From the NCBI RefSeq assembly GCF_000520995.1, contig NZ_JACA01000035.1, positions 1 through 64,000 on the forward strand: a stretch of DNA of 64,000 nt, written 5' to 3'. Positions 9,360 to 17,262 of the stretch are shown here, piece by piece. Source of the DNA: Aquimarina macrocephali JAMB N27. GTDB lineage: Bacteria; Bacteroidota; Bacteroidia; Flavobacteriales; Flavobacteriaceae. The notes beneath the pieces were generated by a model. That model saw only the letters and a list, made by a program, of their open reading frames with translations. It had not been told where the DNA came from and searched no databases. Position numbers and translations under genes: made by a program. The first letter of the stretch is position 1; each line of letters starts with the position of its first letter.

Positions 9360-10205
9360 TTACCTCTTAGGATATGCTGCATTAGTACCTATAATGTCTA
9401 ACGGAGATATAGTTTCCTGAGCTCCTGTATAGCCTTCACCATTAAGTAACGTAATTGTTGGTTTACCATTTTTAGAAAAAGCATATTGATGATACATCAT
9501 TATACTATTGATGTCAAATGCCCTAGTTAATCTTCTTGAATTCTTAAACTCAAATTGATCTTCTTTACCACTCTTGATATTTTCCCATTTTATAACAATA
9601 TAGTTGTCTCTTTCTTGTCTTGCTTGTTCATGAAGAAAACCAAGCGTATGACCTATTTCATGAGTAACAAGGTTGGCACCGACATTATGACCTAATTTTA
9701 CAACTCCTCCACCTAAATTGAACCCAATAGATGCCGCACCGCAAGTTGAACATACATCCGAAGATTGTGTGAAAGTTACATAACCGAACAACTCATTGGT
9801 TCTTTTTTTAAACTTTATATTAGTTTTCCTACTCCATCTTTTCATCGCCGATAGTATATTAATACGTAACTTAAGACTTAAGTTACTACTTAGGGCAAAA
9901 ACAACAGTGTTGTTTGGCCATTTTCTAACAGGATCTAGTAATGTTAATTTTTGATCCACAATTTGAGGAGTGTCTGATACGTGTTCTTCAGAAAGAATGA
10001 TATCATCATGGTAAAGGTATTCTCCGTTACCCATGTCTTTGACAGTAACTAAATCTCCATCAAAATACTTTTCAATCAATTTTCTATTAGATGTTGTTAC
10101 GTCTTCGGTTACACTTTCTTCTACGCTCTCTTTTTGACAAGAAGCGAAAAGTAAAACTGTGCTCAGTGCGAGAGTTTTAAATGACCTGATTTTTTTTGTG
10201 TTCAT
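9360..10205 (-). CDS. Astacin-type (M12A) zinc metalloprotease, lipoprotein
   Basis: 281 residues. Lipoprotein signal LLFASC with the acylated cysteine at 23, then a propeptide-like region to about 90. The catalytic domain carries THEIGHTLGFLHEQ: zinc ligands H182, H186 and H192 and the astacin-specific E193, plus a Met-turn SIMMYHQYAF with M237 and Y238. Two cysteines in CSTC (152, 155) may form a disulfide. Astacins cut extracellular proteins; as a lipoprotein this one probably sits on the outer membrane. No T9SS tail is present. The long intergenic region upstream separates it from the beta-helix modules, which are divergent from it. Catalytic residues are complete, so it should be active. 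Confidence 0.92.
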   Translation of the reverse strand: MNTKKIRSFKTLALSTVLLFASCQKESVEESVTEDVTTSNRKLIEKYFDGDLVTVKDMGNGEYLYHDDIILSEEHVSDTPQIVDQKLTLLDPVRKWPNNTVVFALSSNLSLKLRINILSAMKRWSRKTNIKFKKRTNELFGYVTFTQSSDVCSTCGAASIGFNLGGGVVKLGHNVGANLVTHEIGHTLGFLHEQARQERDNYIVIKWENIKSGKEDQFEFKNSRRLTRAFDINSIMMYHQYAFSKNGKPTITLLNGEGYTGAQETISPLDIIGTNAAYPKR

Positions 10206-10324
10206 GATTGTGTGAAATTAAGTTTGTTTTAAAAAATTATTTAAACCCGGATTATTCAATAGGATTCAATTCATTAATGTAATTCATTGATTTTTAAATA
10301 GTTTTCTATTACATGAAACAGGTT

Positions 10325-10410
10325 GAAATACCATAAATACTGATGTTTTTTTAATTTCTGTATAGCATCATTATGGTAAAATTGAAAAGTATAGGGAAAC
10401 GGTAGTATTC
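10325..10410 (+). repeat. Degenerate direct repeat, copy A
   Basis: Aligns with 10684-10771 over about 85 bp. Shared blocks in order are TACCATAAA, TGA, ATAGCATC, GGT, TGAAAA and GGTA, with two short indels. Same orientation as copy B. Confidence 0.55.
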
Positions 10411-10683
10411 GCGATATTTCAAAGATGTAATAGATTTTTATTATAAAGCAACAGATACTAGAGTGAATAAAAAACCTCCCCCCCCTACTACCTTATTTAC
10501 CCAACAGACCCGAAGGAAAACTTATCTTCCTCCCTTTCTGGCATTTTTGTAAAACTATAATACTATTGACACTATATTGTCCTGATTCTTTGAATAATCA
10601 AAAAATTAGGACAACCTTGTAACGGGTTCACGACAAGTTTCCCTTTAACCCGAATTATACATTAGAACTTCGTTATGAGATTT

Positions 10684-10771
10684 GAAAGTACCATAAAATA
10701 TGACACATTTTCTTAGTCTTAGCATAGCATCCCTACGGTTACACTGAAAAATGTAGTGCAATGGTATATTT
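10684..10771 (+). repeat. Degenerate direct repeat, copy B
   Basis: Partner of 10325-10410, about 360 bp downstream in the same orientation. It ends about 170 bp before the ATG of the first beta-helix gene. Confidence 0.55.
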
Positions 10772-10938
10772 TGAATACATTGCTACGAAACTTTTCAAAA
10801 TAGAGTTTCACTGATAAAAACATAATCTTGGATGCAATACGCCTGTTAAAGATACGTTAACAATTTAGTAATCTTATACCTACAATATAAGTATACATAT
10901 AGTTATAATTTTACTGTAAAACTAAATCCCCCATAGTT

Positions 10939-12207
10939 ATGAAATTGAAGAGTATCCCCATAATTCTTTTTTGTTCCCTTTCCTTTTTATCATTCTCGCA
11001 AGCAGAAATTAATGACAATCAAATGCAATGGATTAAAGGATGGACAAATTTTGAGCCTAATCAAAGAGAGTACCCAGAACCAGATGAAATACTTCCTAAT
11101 ATTATTGATAGTAACTCTTATTTAAAAAATGATGTAACTTACCTAATGTCGGGAAATGTCTATGTAATTAATAATGCCACTTTAACGATACAAGAAGGAA
11201 CCATAATCAGATGCGATGTCGAAAATGCTGCTAGCTTAGTAATAACCAAAGGTTCTAAATTAATTGCAAGAGGTTCAAAAGGGTTTCCAATTGTATTTAC
11301 ATCAAATAAAGCCCAAAAATCCAGAAAAGCCGGAGATTGGGGTGGTATTATAATTGCCGGATCCGGCACAATTAATTCTCCTGCTATATCCAAAATGATA
11401 GAAGGAAATTTTCTACCTCAATATTCTTCATATGGAGGAACACAGGAAAATGAATTAACAACTATGATGTCTTATGTTCGAATTGAATATGCAGGAAAAA
11501 AAATTAATCAATCCAAGGAACTAAATGGATTATCACTTTATGCTTTAGGAAATGGTTCCATCATAAACAACGTCATGATTAGTTACTCGGCTGATGATTC
11601 TTTCGAATGTTTTGGAGGTAATGTGAACATGTCTAACCTAATCTCTTATAAAGCAAAAGATGATGATTATGATTTTACCTTAGGTTATACTGGTGAATTA
11701 AACAATATCCTTGCAATTAGACATCCCTATATTAGTGATATTAGTGGTTCTTATGTTATCGAAGCAGATGGATATGATAAAAAAGAAGGTTTCATCGACC
11801 TAGAAGCATTATCAAACATACATATCAAAAATGCAACTCTGGTAAACTTAGCTAACCAAAACAATTATCAGCATACTACAGCTGCAATTTCGTCTAAGAA
11901 TTTAGCTAAACTGAACCTTACCGACATGCGTATATCTGGTTTTGCTAATGTTGTAAAATTTGATAAAACATACAAATCCTATTCAGATCTTCAAAAGTAT
12001 TTCTCATTAGAAAATAGCATTTTTAATGTACATAGTAAATCAGTTCTCACACAATATGACTCTGCTATAAATACTGATCAATTGCTAAAATATAACATGT
12101 ATACAAATCATTTTAAAAGTGCTGCTGATCTATTTACTGATCCTTTTGATGAAAAAAAACCAATATTTACATTAAAGGATTCAGAAAATTATACTGTAAT
12201 GCAGTAA
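10939..12207 (+). CDS. Secreted right-handed beta-helix protein, module copy 1
   Basis: 422 residues. Sec signal peptide 1-20 (LSFLSFSQ). A conserved N-terminal block with WIKGWTNF (31-38) is followed by parallel beta-helix-like sequence: LTIQEGTIIRCD, LVITKGSKLIARGS, PIVFTS, GDWGGIIIAGSG (132-143). Acidic motifs DDSFECFGG (219-227) and DDDYDF (241-246) could bind calcium. This pattern is common in Bacteroidota exported proteins usually annotated as hypothetical. No T9SS tail and no catalytic motif were recognised, so the function is unknown. It is paralogous along its whole length to the 13173-14432 protein, including the last residues (VMQ). It is followed 33 bp later by a small secreted partner gene, an arrangement repeated in copy 2. 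Confidence 0.8.
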   Translation: MKLKSIPIILFCSLSFLSFSQAEINDNQMQWIKGWTNFEPNQREYPEPDEILPNIIDSNSYLKNDVTYLMSGNVYVINNATLTIQEGTIIRCDVENAASLVITKGSKLIARGSKGFPIVFTSNKAQKSRKAGDWGGIIIAGSGTINSPAISKMIEGNFLPQYSSYGGTQENELTTMMSYVRIEYAGKKINQSKELNGLSLYALGNGSIINNVMISYSADDSFECFGGNVNMSNLISYKAKDDDYDFTLGYTGELNNILAIRHPYISDISGSYVIEADGYDKKEGFIDLEALSNIHIKNATLVNLANQNNYQHTTAAISSKNLAKLNLTDMRISGFANVVKFDKTYKSYSDLQKYFSLENSIFNVHSKSVLTQYDSAINTDQLLKYNMYTNHFKSAADLFTDPFDEKKPIFTLKDSENYTVMQ

Positions 12208-12240
12208 ATTTGAATATATGCACTTAAAATCATCACAATA

Positions 12241-12678
12241 ATGAAATTATTTAGTACCGCTTTCTTTGTATTTTTTATCATGAACCTTAATTATGCTCAA
12301 ACAAGAAAGAATGTTTTTTTTGAGCAAAAGGCACTAACCAAAAAATTCCACACTATAGATGAATTAGAAGACCTAAAAAAAGGTGAACTTGTTAAATTGT
12401 ATACAGATCGTATTAATGAGATAATAACCGTTCTCCCCTATTTAGCCCTTACTAATGAGGCTGGTACTAAATTGTCTGATATTGGTATTAAAGAAAGTTC
12501 AGACCACTTAAAGTCACTTAATAAGCACCATACAATGACTACAGACATGATCGAAAGTAACCAAGGCTTAATTTCAGAATTTATCCCCTATGCAGATACA
12601 GAAAAGATTATTTGGGGTATTTTATATTTTGAAGAAGTAATTAAAAAAGTTAGAATAGGTGCTAATGGAAATTTTTAA
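12241..12678 (+). CDS. Small secreted protein of unknown family, module copy 1
   Basis: 145 residues. Signal peptide 1-20 (MNLNYAQ). The mature part is mostly helical-looking, with conserved blocks shared with the 14499-14939 protein: KFHTI, LKKG(E/Q)LVKLY, DR(I/V)(N/E)EIIT, LTNE, LSDIGIKE, PYADTEKIIW, YEEVIKK and an identical NGNF end. No known family is recognised. It follows the beta-helix gene by 33 bp and is followed by a terminator, so the two form a transcription unit. Conserved pairing in both copies suggests the two proteins work together, which is an inference. Confidence 0.8.
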   Translation: MKLFSTAFFVFFIMNLNYAQTRKNVFFEQKALTKKFHTIDELEDLKKGELVKLYTDRINEIITVLPYLALTNEAGTKLSDIGIKESSDHLKSLNKHHTMTTDMIESNQGLISEFIPYADTEKIIWGILYFEEVIKKVRIGANGNF

Positions 12679-13172
12679 CCAAGTATATTAGTACATACCC
12701 CTATCCATATAATTAAATCAGCTTATTAGTTAATAATAAGCTGATTTTTTTACAAATAAGTAGGTTTTCAAAATGCTTTTTTACTTACAAATCATACTTA
12801 TTACATGTAATATGTCGTCATTTTCCGTTCTTAAATATCACATTCTAGGGAAAAACAACTTACAAATAGTTCCCTAAAATGGGGGGAAATGCCCCTTTTT
12901 TAACAAAAAATGAATTTACCAAACAAAATTGTTTAATATTTACAAAAATCCAATAAACATTAGTTATTTTTTTGACTATCAACACGATAGAAAAATCATT
13001 ATGTAGGAATTTTACTCATAATATTTTCCTAATTTAAGTTAAAATAACGACTAACGTACAAAATCTACGGTAAACACGTAACCAATTTTGTTAAAACTCT
13101 TCTATCTTAGTAGTCCCAAAATCGGGAGAAAGAAATTTCTTCCAAAAAAGTTTAACCCCAAAATAAACTATT
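12679..13172. other. Intergenic region between the duplicated modules
   Basis: 494 bp without a gene. Contents: a terminator (12715-12751); an inverted repeat TAGGGAA/TTCCCTA (12846-12852 with 12870-12876); a short hairpin GGGG-AAATG-CCCC followed by six T (12883-12901); an inverted repeat CTATC/GATAG (12976-12990) followed by TATGTAGGAATT at 13000. The last is similar to sequence beside the palindromes upstream of 19975 and 55737. The promoter of the second module must be here but is not obvious. Confidence 0.55.
12715..12751 (+). terminator. Rho-independent terminator after module copy 1
   Basis: 14-bp perfect stem AAATCAGCTTATTA (12715-12728) with its complement (12734-12747), 5-nt loop, running into TTTTTT. 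Confidence 0.85.
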
Positions 13173-14432
13173 ATGAAAAAAAGATGTTTTCTATTAACAG
13201 CTTTTATCCTACTATTAACTTCTAATCTAGCTATTGCACAAGATTTTAATGAAAATAATGACAGATGGACCAAAGGATGGACAAATTTTACACCAAATAA
13301 AACTGACTATCCAGAAGCTGAAGAGAAACTACCTAATATTATAATGGATCACACTTATTTAAGAAATGATATTGTTTATTCGATGTCTGGTGATGTATAT
13401 GTAACGAATGGTGCATCTTTAACTATTCAAGAAGGAACAATTATACGGTGTGATCATGAAAACCCTGCAAACCTTATTATTTCTAAAGGGTCAAAATTGG
13501 TTGCAGCAGGATCCAAAGCTTATCCTATTGTTTTTACATCTAGCAAAGCTGCTAAATCCCGAAATAGCGGTGATTGGGGAGGTATAATTATTGCTGGATC
13601 AGGAAAAGTGAATACTGTTTCGGGTAACGGTATACTTGAAGGAGATTTCAACCCTCAGTATTCTGTTTATGGCGGAAATAACATAAATGAAGAAACAACA
13701 ATACTAAGGTATGTAAGAATCGAATTTTCTGGAAACAAAGGATCTAATGGATTGTCTCTATATGGACTAGGAACTTCTTCTATAGTAAAAGATATTATGG
13801 TGAGTTATTCTGGTCAGGATTCTTATAATATCCACGGAGGAAAAAATAATATTCAAAATCTGGTTTCTCTTAAGGCGCAAGACGATGATTATCAAATTTC
13901 TGAAGGTTTTAGAGGAACAATTAAGAATGTTCTTGCTATAAGACACCCGTACATTAACAGTCCACAAGGGTCATATGCTATCGAAATAGATGGATACAAT
14001 AAAGAACTTGGATACATTAAACCAGACGCTATAACAGATGTTACTATTGCAAATGCAACTCTTGTTAATCTGTCTGACAAAACCAATTACCAGCATACAA
14101 CTGCAGCTATTTCTACATCTAATTCGGCAATAACATATATACATAATTCTAAAATATCTGGTTTCTCTGATGTTGTTAAGTTTGATAAATCATATACATC
14201 TTTAGCTGTTATACAAAAAGCATTTATGATGGATAATAGTTTTTTCAACATTCATGGTAAAGGTATAACCACTGGCAATGCAACAATTAACGGAGCCTTA
14301 GATATTCTAAAATACAATAGATTTACCGAAAGCTTTGTTGGTGTAAATGATTTATTTAGTGATCCAAAAAGCTCTATTGTGCCTAAATTTCAATTAAAAA
14401 AATCATTAAACAATTATATGGTGATGCAATAA
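13173..14432 (+). CDS. Secreted right-handed beta-helix protein, module copy 2
   Basis: 419 residues, a full-length paralogue of the 10939-12207 protein. Signal peptide 1-22 (NLAIAQ). The same blocks occur in the same order: RWTKGWTNF (31-39), LTIQEGTIIRCD, SKGSKL, PIVFTS, GDWGGIIIAGSG (133-144), NYQHTTAAIS, FDKSY, and a VMQ end. The acidic motifs differ from copy 1: DDSFECFGG has become QDSYNIHGG (215-223) and DDDYDF has become DDDYQI (237-242), so a ligand or metal site may have changed. Function unknown. It is followed by a copy of the small partner gene. The divergence of the pair shows the duplication is old. Confidence 0.8.
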   Translation: MKKRCFLLTAFILLLTSNLAIAQDFNENNDRWTKGWTNFTPNKTDYPEAEEKLPNIIMDHTYLRNDIVYSMSGDVYVTNGASLTIQEGTIIRCDHENPANLIISKGSKLVAAGSKAYPIVFTSSKAAKSRNSGDWGGIIIAGSGKVNTVSGNGILEGDFNPQYSVYGGNNINEETTILRYVRIEFSGNKGSNGLSLYGLGTSSIVKDIMVSYSGQDSYNIHGGKNNIQNLVSLKAQDDDYQISEGFRGTIKNVLAIRHPYINSPQGSYAIEIDGYNKELGYIKPDAITDVTIANATLVNLSDKTNYQHTTAAISTSNSAITYIHNSKISGFSDVVKFDKSYTSLAVIQKAFMMDNSFFNIHGKGITTGNATINGALDILKYNRFTESFVGVNDLFSDPKSSIVPKFQLKKSLNNYMVMQ

Positions 14433-14498
14433 TAAAATAGCTTGCGCTTGATTTTACTATACAAGATCAATCCAAATCAAATGTATATCACAAACACT

Positions 14499-14939
14499 AT
14501 GTCAAAAATATTAACAAGCTTAATCTTCTTTCTTGCAGCAAGTACAATTCTTGCACAACAAGCAAATGAAGCTATATTCTTTACACAAAGGAGTCAGACT
14601 AATAAATTTCACACTATTAGTGATCTGCAAGCTCTAAAGAAAGGTCAACTCGTAAAGTTATATCAAGATCGAGTCGAGGAAATCATAACCATACTCCCAT
14701 TTCTATCACTTACCAATGAACCTGGTGTAAGACTAAGTGATATTGGCATTAAGGAAGATTCTCGACATCTCAAAATCCTCAGAAATAATAACGAGTCTAC
14801 ACGAAAAAACTTAGAAGTCACCAAAGAAACGATAGAAGAGTTGGTTCCGTATGCTGATACAGAAAAAATTATCTGGACAATCCTTTACTATGAAGAAGTC
14901 ATAAAAAAAATGAGAATAGGAGTTAACGGAAATTTTTAA
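14499..14939 (+). CDS. Small secreted protein of unknown family, module copy 2
   Basis: 146 residues from the ATG at 14499. The frame is open back to a TTG at 14442 and an ATG at 14481. Only the 14499 start places a normal signal peptide (LAASTILAQ) at the very N-terminus, and it gives nearly the same length as the 145-aa paralogue at 12241. The blocks KFHTI, LKKGQLVKLY, EEIIT, LTNE, LSDIGIKE, PYADTEKIIW, YEEVIKK and the terminal NGNF are shared. No family is recognised. It lies 66 bp after the beta-helix gene and before a terminator. Confidence 0.78.
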   Translation: MSKILTSLIFFLAASTILAQQANEAIFFTQRSQTNKFHTISDLQALKKGQLVKLYQDRVEEIITILPFLSLTNEPGVRLSDIGIKEDSRHLKILRNNNESTRKNLEVTKETIEELVPYADTEKIIWTILYYEEVIKKMRIGVNGNF

Positions 14940-14984
14940 AAATTAAATTAGTAATGTGTTTAAATTATCATATTTACTTAGGGT

Positions 14985-15015
14985 TAGAAGCGACAATTGT
15001 CGCTTCTATTTTTTT
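14985..15015 (+). terminator. Rho-independent terminator after module copy 2
   Basis: 24-nt perfect palindrome (TAGAAGCGACAA and its complement, 14985-15008) followed by seven T. It lies inside the N-terminal extension of the next open frame, which supports a start for that gene downstream, at 15056. Confidence 0.88.
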
Positions 15016-15055
15016 ATTTAATTGTAAGATTAACGGATTTATAACTACTAAGATT

Positions 15056-15694
15056 ATGACATTATCTGTACTATATCTCTTATTAGGAACCGTTACAGCA
15101 GTAATAGGTGCACTTCCTCTTGGAGCTGTTAATCTGGCAGTTATTCATACCTCTGTAAAAGAGAATATTAAAAACGCATCCTACATAGCACTAGCTGCAG
15201 GGATTGGAGAAGTTTTACTAGCCCTTTTTGCGCTGCACTGCAGTATGGAATTATCCATTTTTTTTCAAGAAAATCAATGGATTCAAATCGTGTTCATTAT
15301 ACTCTTCTTCTCTATTGGAATGTATTTCTTACTTTTCAAGAAGAAAATAAATCCCAAACATAAATCTAACAAGCTAAAGCTATCCAATTCTAAATTCCTT
15401 ACCGGTTTTTCTTTGGCAATATTAAATCCTCCAGTAATTATTTACTGGGTTTTAGCTATTTCACTGGTGAACAAATATATTTTCAAACTCACAGTTCAAA
15501 ACCCACTCACCTCTCTTTTTCTTTTCTTTCTGGGAATCTACTTAGGGAAAATAGGAACATTATATTTTTATGGTCGATGGGGAAATAAAATTGCACAACA
15601 ACCAGGAGATTCAAAAGCTAAGCTTTCTAGGATTATAGGCATAGTCTTGGTGGTTATTTCTATTTTCCAGGGCATCAATTTTTTGGCCGAATAA
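15056..15694 (+). CDS. LysE-family export permease
   Basis: 212 residues from the ATG at 15056. The frame extends upstream to 14954, but that part would read through the terminator at 14985-15015, so the later start is preferred. About six membrane spans. The N-terminal PLGAVNLAVIHTS fits the LysE/RhtB translocator pattern (PGP-type loop, here LPLGAVN), and NPPVIIYWVLA in the middle is also typical. The family exports amino acids and related compounds; the substrate cannot be read. The next gene encodes an amino-acid decarboxylase, so export of its product is conceivable but unproven. Confidence 0.75.
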   Translation: MTLSVLYLLLGTVTAVIGALPLGAVNLAVIHTSVKENIKNASYIALAAGIGEVLLALFALHCSMELSIFFQENQWIQIVFIILFFSIGMYFLLFKKKINPKHKSNKLKLSNSKFLTGFSLAILNPPVIIYWVLAISLVNKYIFKLTVQNPLTSLFLFFLGIYLGKIGTLYFYGRWGNKIAQQPGDSKAKLSRIIGIVLVVISIFQGINFLAE

Positions 15695-15765
15695 AGAAGT
15701 AACCTCCTATAGCAAAATACCATTTTTTAATCCATTTGTACAAGTAATTATCCATTAAGTGTTTT

Positions 15766-15773
15766 TATATTTG
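15766..15773 (+). promoter_or_regulatory. -7 element (TAnnTTTG) for the PLP decarboxylase gene
   Basis: TATATTTG lies 28 bp before the GTG start and matches the Bacteroidota -7 consensus. No well-spaced TTG -33 box is present. Confidence 0.5.
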
Positions 15774-15801
15774 TCGGCAATTCTGATAAAATTATATTGC
15801 T

Positions 15802-17262
15802 GTGAATAAAGACGATTTCAACTCTAAATTAATGTTGCCAAAAGAAGAAATGCAACGTTATGGGTATAAGATTATAGATCATATTGTAGACCATTTTGAG
15901 ACTCAAAACTCAAAAAAACCTGTAACCATTGCTTCAAGAGAAGAAATGGATTCGTTATTAACAGAAGATTTACCTGATCACCCCACTCCTGCAAATGAAG
16001 TTCTGGATTTTGTAATGGATCAAGTCATTCCAAACAGTAGTATTGTATCTCACCCAAAATCATACTCTTTTGTACCTGGACCAAGTAACTACATAAGTGC
16101 AATGGCTGATACTATTGCGACTGGTTTCAACATATTCTCTGGTGGTTGGGCAGCATCTCCGGCAGCAGCAGAATTAGAAATAGTAGTTATGAACTGGTTG
16201 CTTAAGATTTTTGGATTTCCAACAAAAAAGGGAGGGGGGATATTTACAAGTGGCGGTTCGATGGCAAATCTTACTGCATTGGTAACAGCCAGAAGGATAA
16301 AATGTGGTCAAGATTTTTCCAAAGCTATAATCTACTTATCAGATCAAGCTCACTCTTCAAATATAAAAGCGATTAAGGTAATTGGCTTTAAAAAGGAGCA
16401 GATCAGACTTATCCCTACTGATCTAGAATTTAAAGTTTCTTTAAACAAATTAAAAAATGTAATTGCCAAAGATCGTCTTGAAGGATATCAACCGTTTTGC
16501 ATAATTGCTTCTGCAGGAACTACCAACACAGGAACTGTAGATCCTATGGATGAAATTGCAAATATCTGTGAGGAAGAAAATTTATGGATGCATGTCGATG
16601 GAGCTTATGGAGGTGCGGCAATTTTAGCTGATAAAGGAAAAAAACTTTTAAAAGGTATCGAAAGAGCAGACTCATTAACTGTAGATCCACATAAGTGGTT
16701 TTTTCAACCTTATGAGATGGGTTGTTTATTGGTTAAAGATCATAACTGGTTAAGCGGCACATTTAGTGAGAAACCAGAATACTTAAGAGATATAGAAGGT
16801 AATGAATCTGAAATTAATTTTTATGATCACGGTATTCAATTAACTCGACGTTTTCGTGCATTAAAATTTTATATGTCATTGAAGACATTTGGCCTAGAAT
16901 CTTTTAGAAAAGCTATACAATACAACATAGACCTTGCAGAACAGACCGAGGATATCTTACGAAAAAGCACATATTGGGAAATTACATCACCAGCGACATT
17001 AGCCATAATTAACTTTAGATATCATCCTATTGGTCATCAGCTTTCTGAAGAAGAATTAGATCGTATCAATCAGAATATTTCTAAAAAAATAGTCGATTCC
17101 AGAGAGGCAATACTGGTAACTACAGTTTTACAAGGTCAGATCGTACTTAGAATGTGCCTTATAAATCCAAGAACAACTATTAATGATATTAAAAGTACGT
17201 TACAACAGTGTGAAATCTACGGAAAAGAAGAATTGGCTATAATTGCAAAAGAAACATGCTAG
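15802..17262 (+). CDS. Group II pyridoxal-phosphate-dependent decarboxylase
   Basis: 486 residues, starting with GTG; the ORF has no better start. The fold-type I group II pattern of aromatic-amino-acid/glutamate decarboxylases is clear: TSGGSMANL near 152 (PLP phosphate site), HVDGAYGG near 266 (aspartate to the pyridine nitrogen), and VDPHKW with the Schiff-base lysine K298. Length fits the family (about 470-500). The reaction is decarboxylation of an L-amino acid; aromatic acids, glutamate, aspartate or 2,4-diaminobutyrate cannot be told apart by eye. It follows a LysE-type exporter by 107 bp, with its own -7 promoter element. Its stop codon overlaps that of the convergent DUF2797 gene in a shared CTAG. 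Confidence 0.88.
   Translation: MNKDDFNSKLMLPKEEMQRYGYKIIDHIVDHFETQNSKKPVTIASREEMDSLLTEDLPDHPTPANEVLDFVMDQVIPNSSIVSHPKSYSFVPGPSNYISAMADTIATGFNIFSGGWAASPAAAELEIVVMNWLLKIFGFPTKKGGGIFTSGGSMANLTALVTARRIKCGQDFSKAIIYLSDQAHSSNIKAIKVIGFKKEQIRLIPTDLEFKVSLNKLKNVIAKDRLEGYQPFCIIASAGTTNTGTVDPMDEIANICEEENLWMHVDGAYGGAAILADKGKKLLKGIERADSLTVDPHKWFFQPYEMGCLLVKDHNWLSGTFSEKPEYLRDIEGNESEINFYDHGIQLTRRFRALKFYMSLKTFGLESFRKAIQYNIDLAEQTEDILRKSTYWEITSPATLAIINFRYHPIGHQLSEEELDRINQNISKKIVDSREAILVTTVLQGQIVLRMCLINPRTTINDIKSTLQQCEIYGKEELAIIAKETC

Larger units (their letters stand above)
10206..10938. other. 733-bp intergenic region with degenerate repeat and hairpins
   Basis: This lies between two divergent secreted-protein genes and contains no credible ORF. 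It holds a degenerate direct repeat of about 85 bp (10325-10410 and 10684-10771), a C8 run at 10478-10485, and an 11-bp inverted repeat with one mismatch (10577-10587 with 10604-10614). Two interleaved short inverted repeats (CTTGT/ACAAG and CGGGTT/AACCCG) lie at 10616-10652. It must also contain both divergent promoters, but no clear TAnnTTTG element was found. Confidence 0.6.

Noticed and set aside
13091..13273. 60-aa open frame on the minus strand before the second beta-helix gene
   Set aside because: Overlaps the signal-peptide codons of the real gene and has no recognisable feature.
14954..15055. Longer N-terminus for the LysE-type exporter
   Set aside because: It would span a perfect terminator hairpin at 14985-15015.
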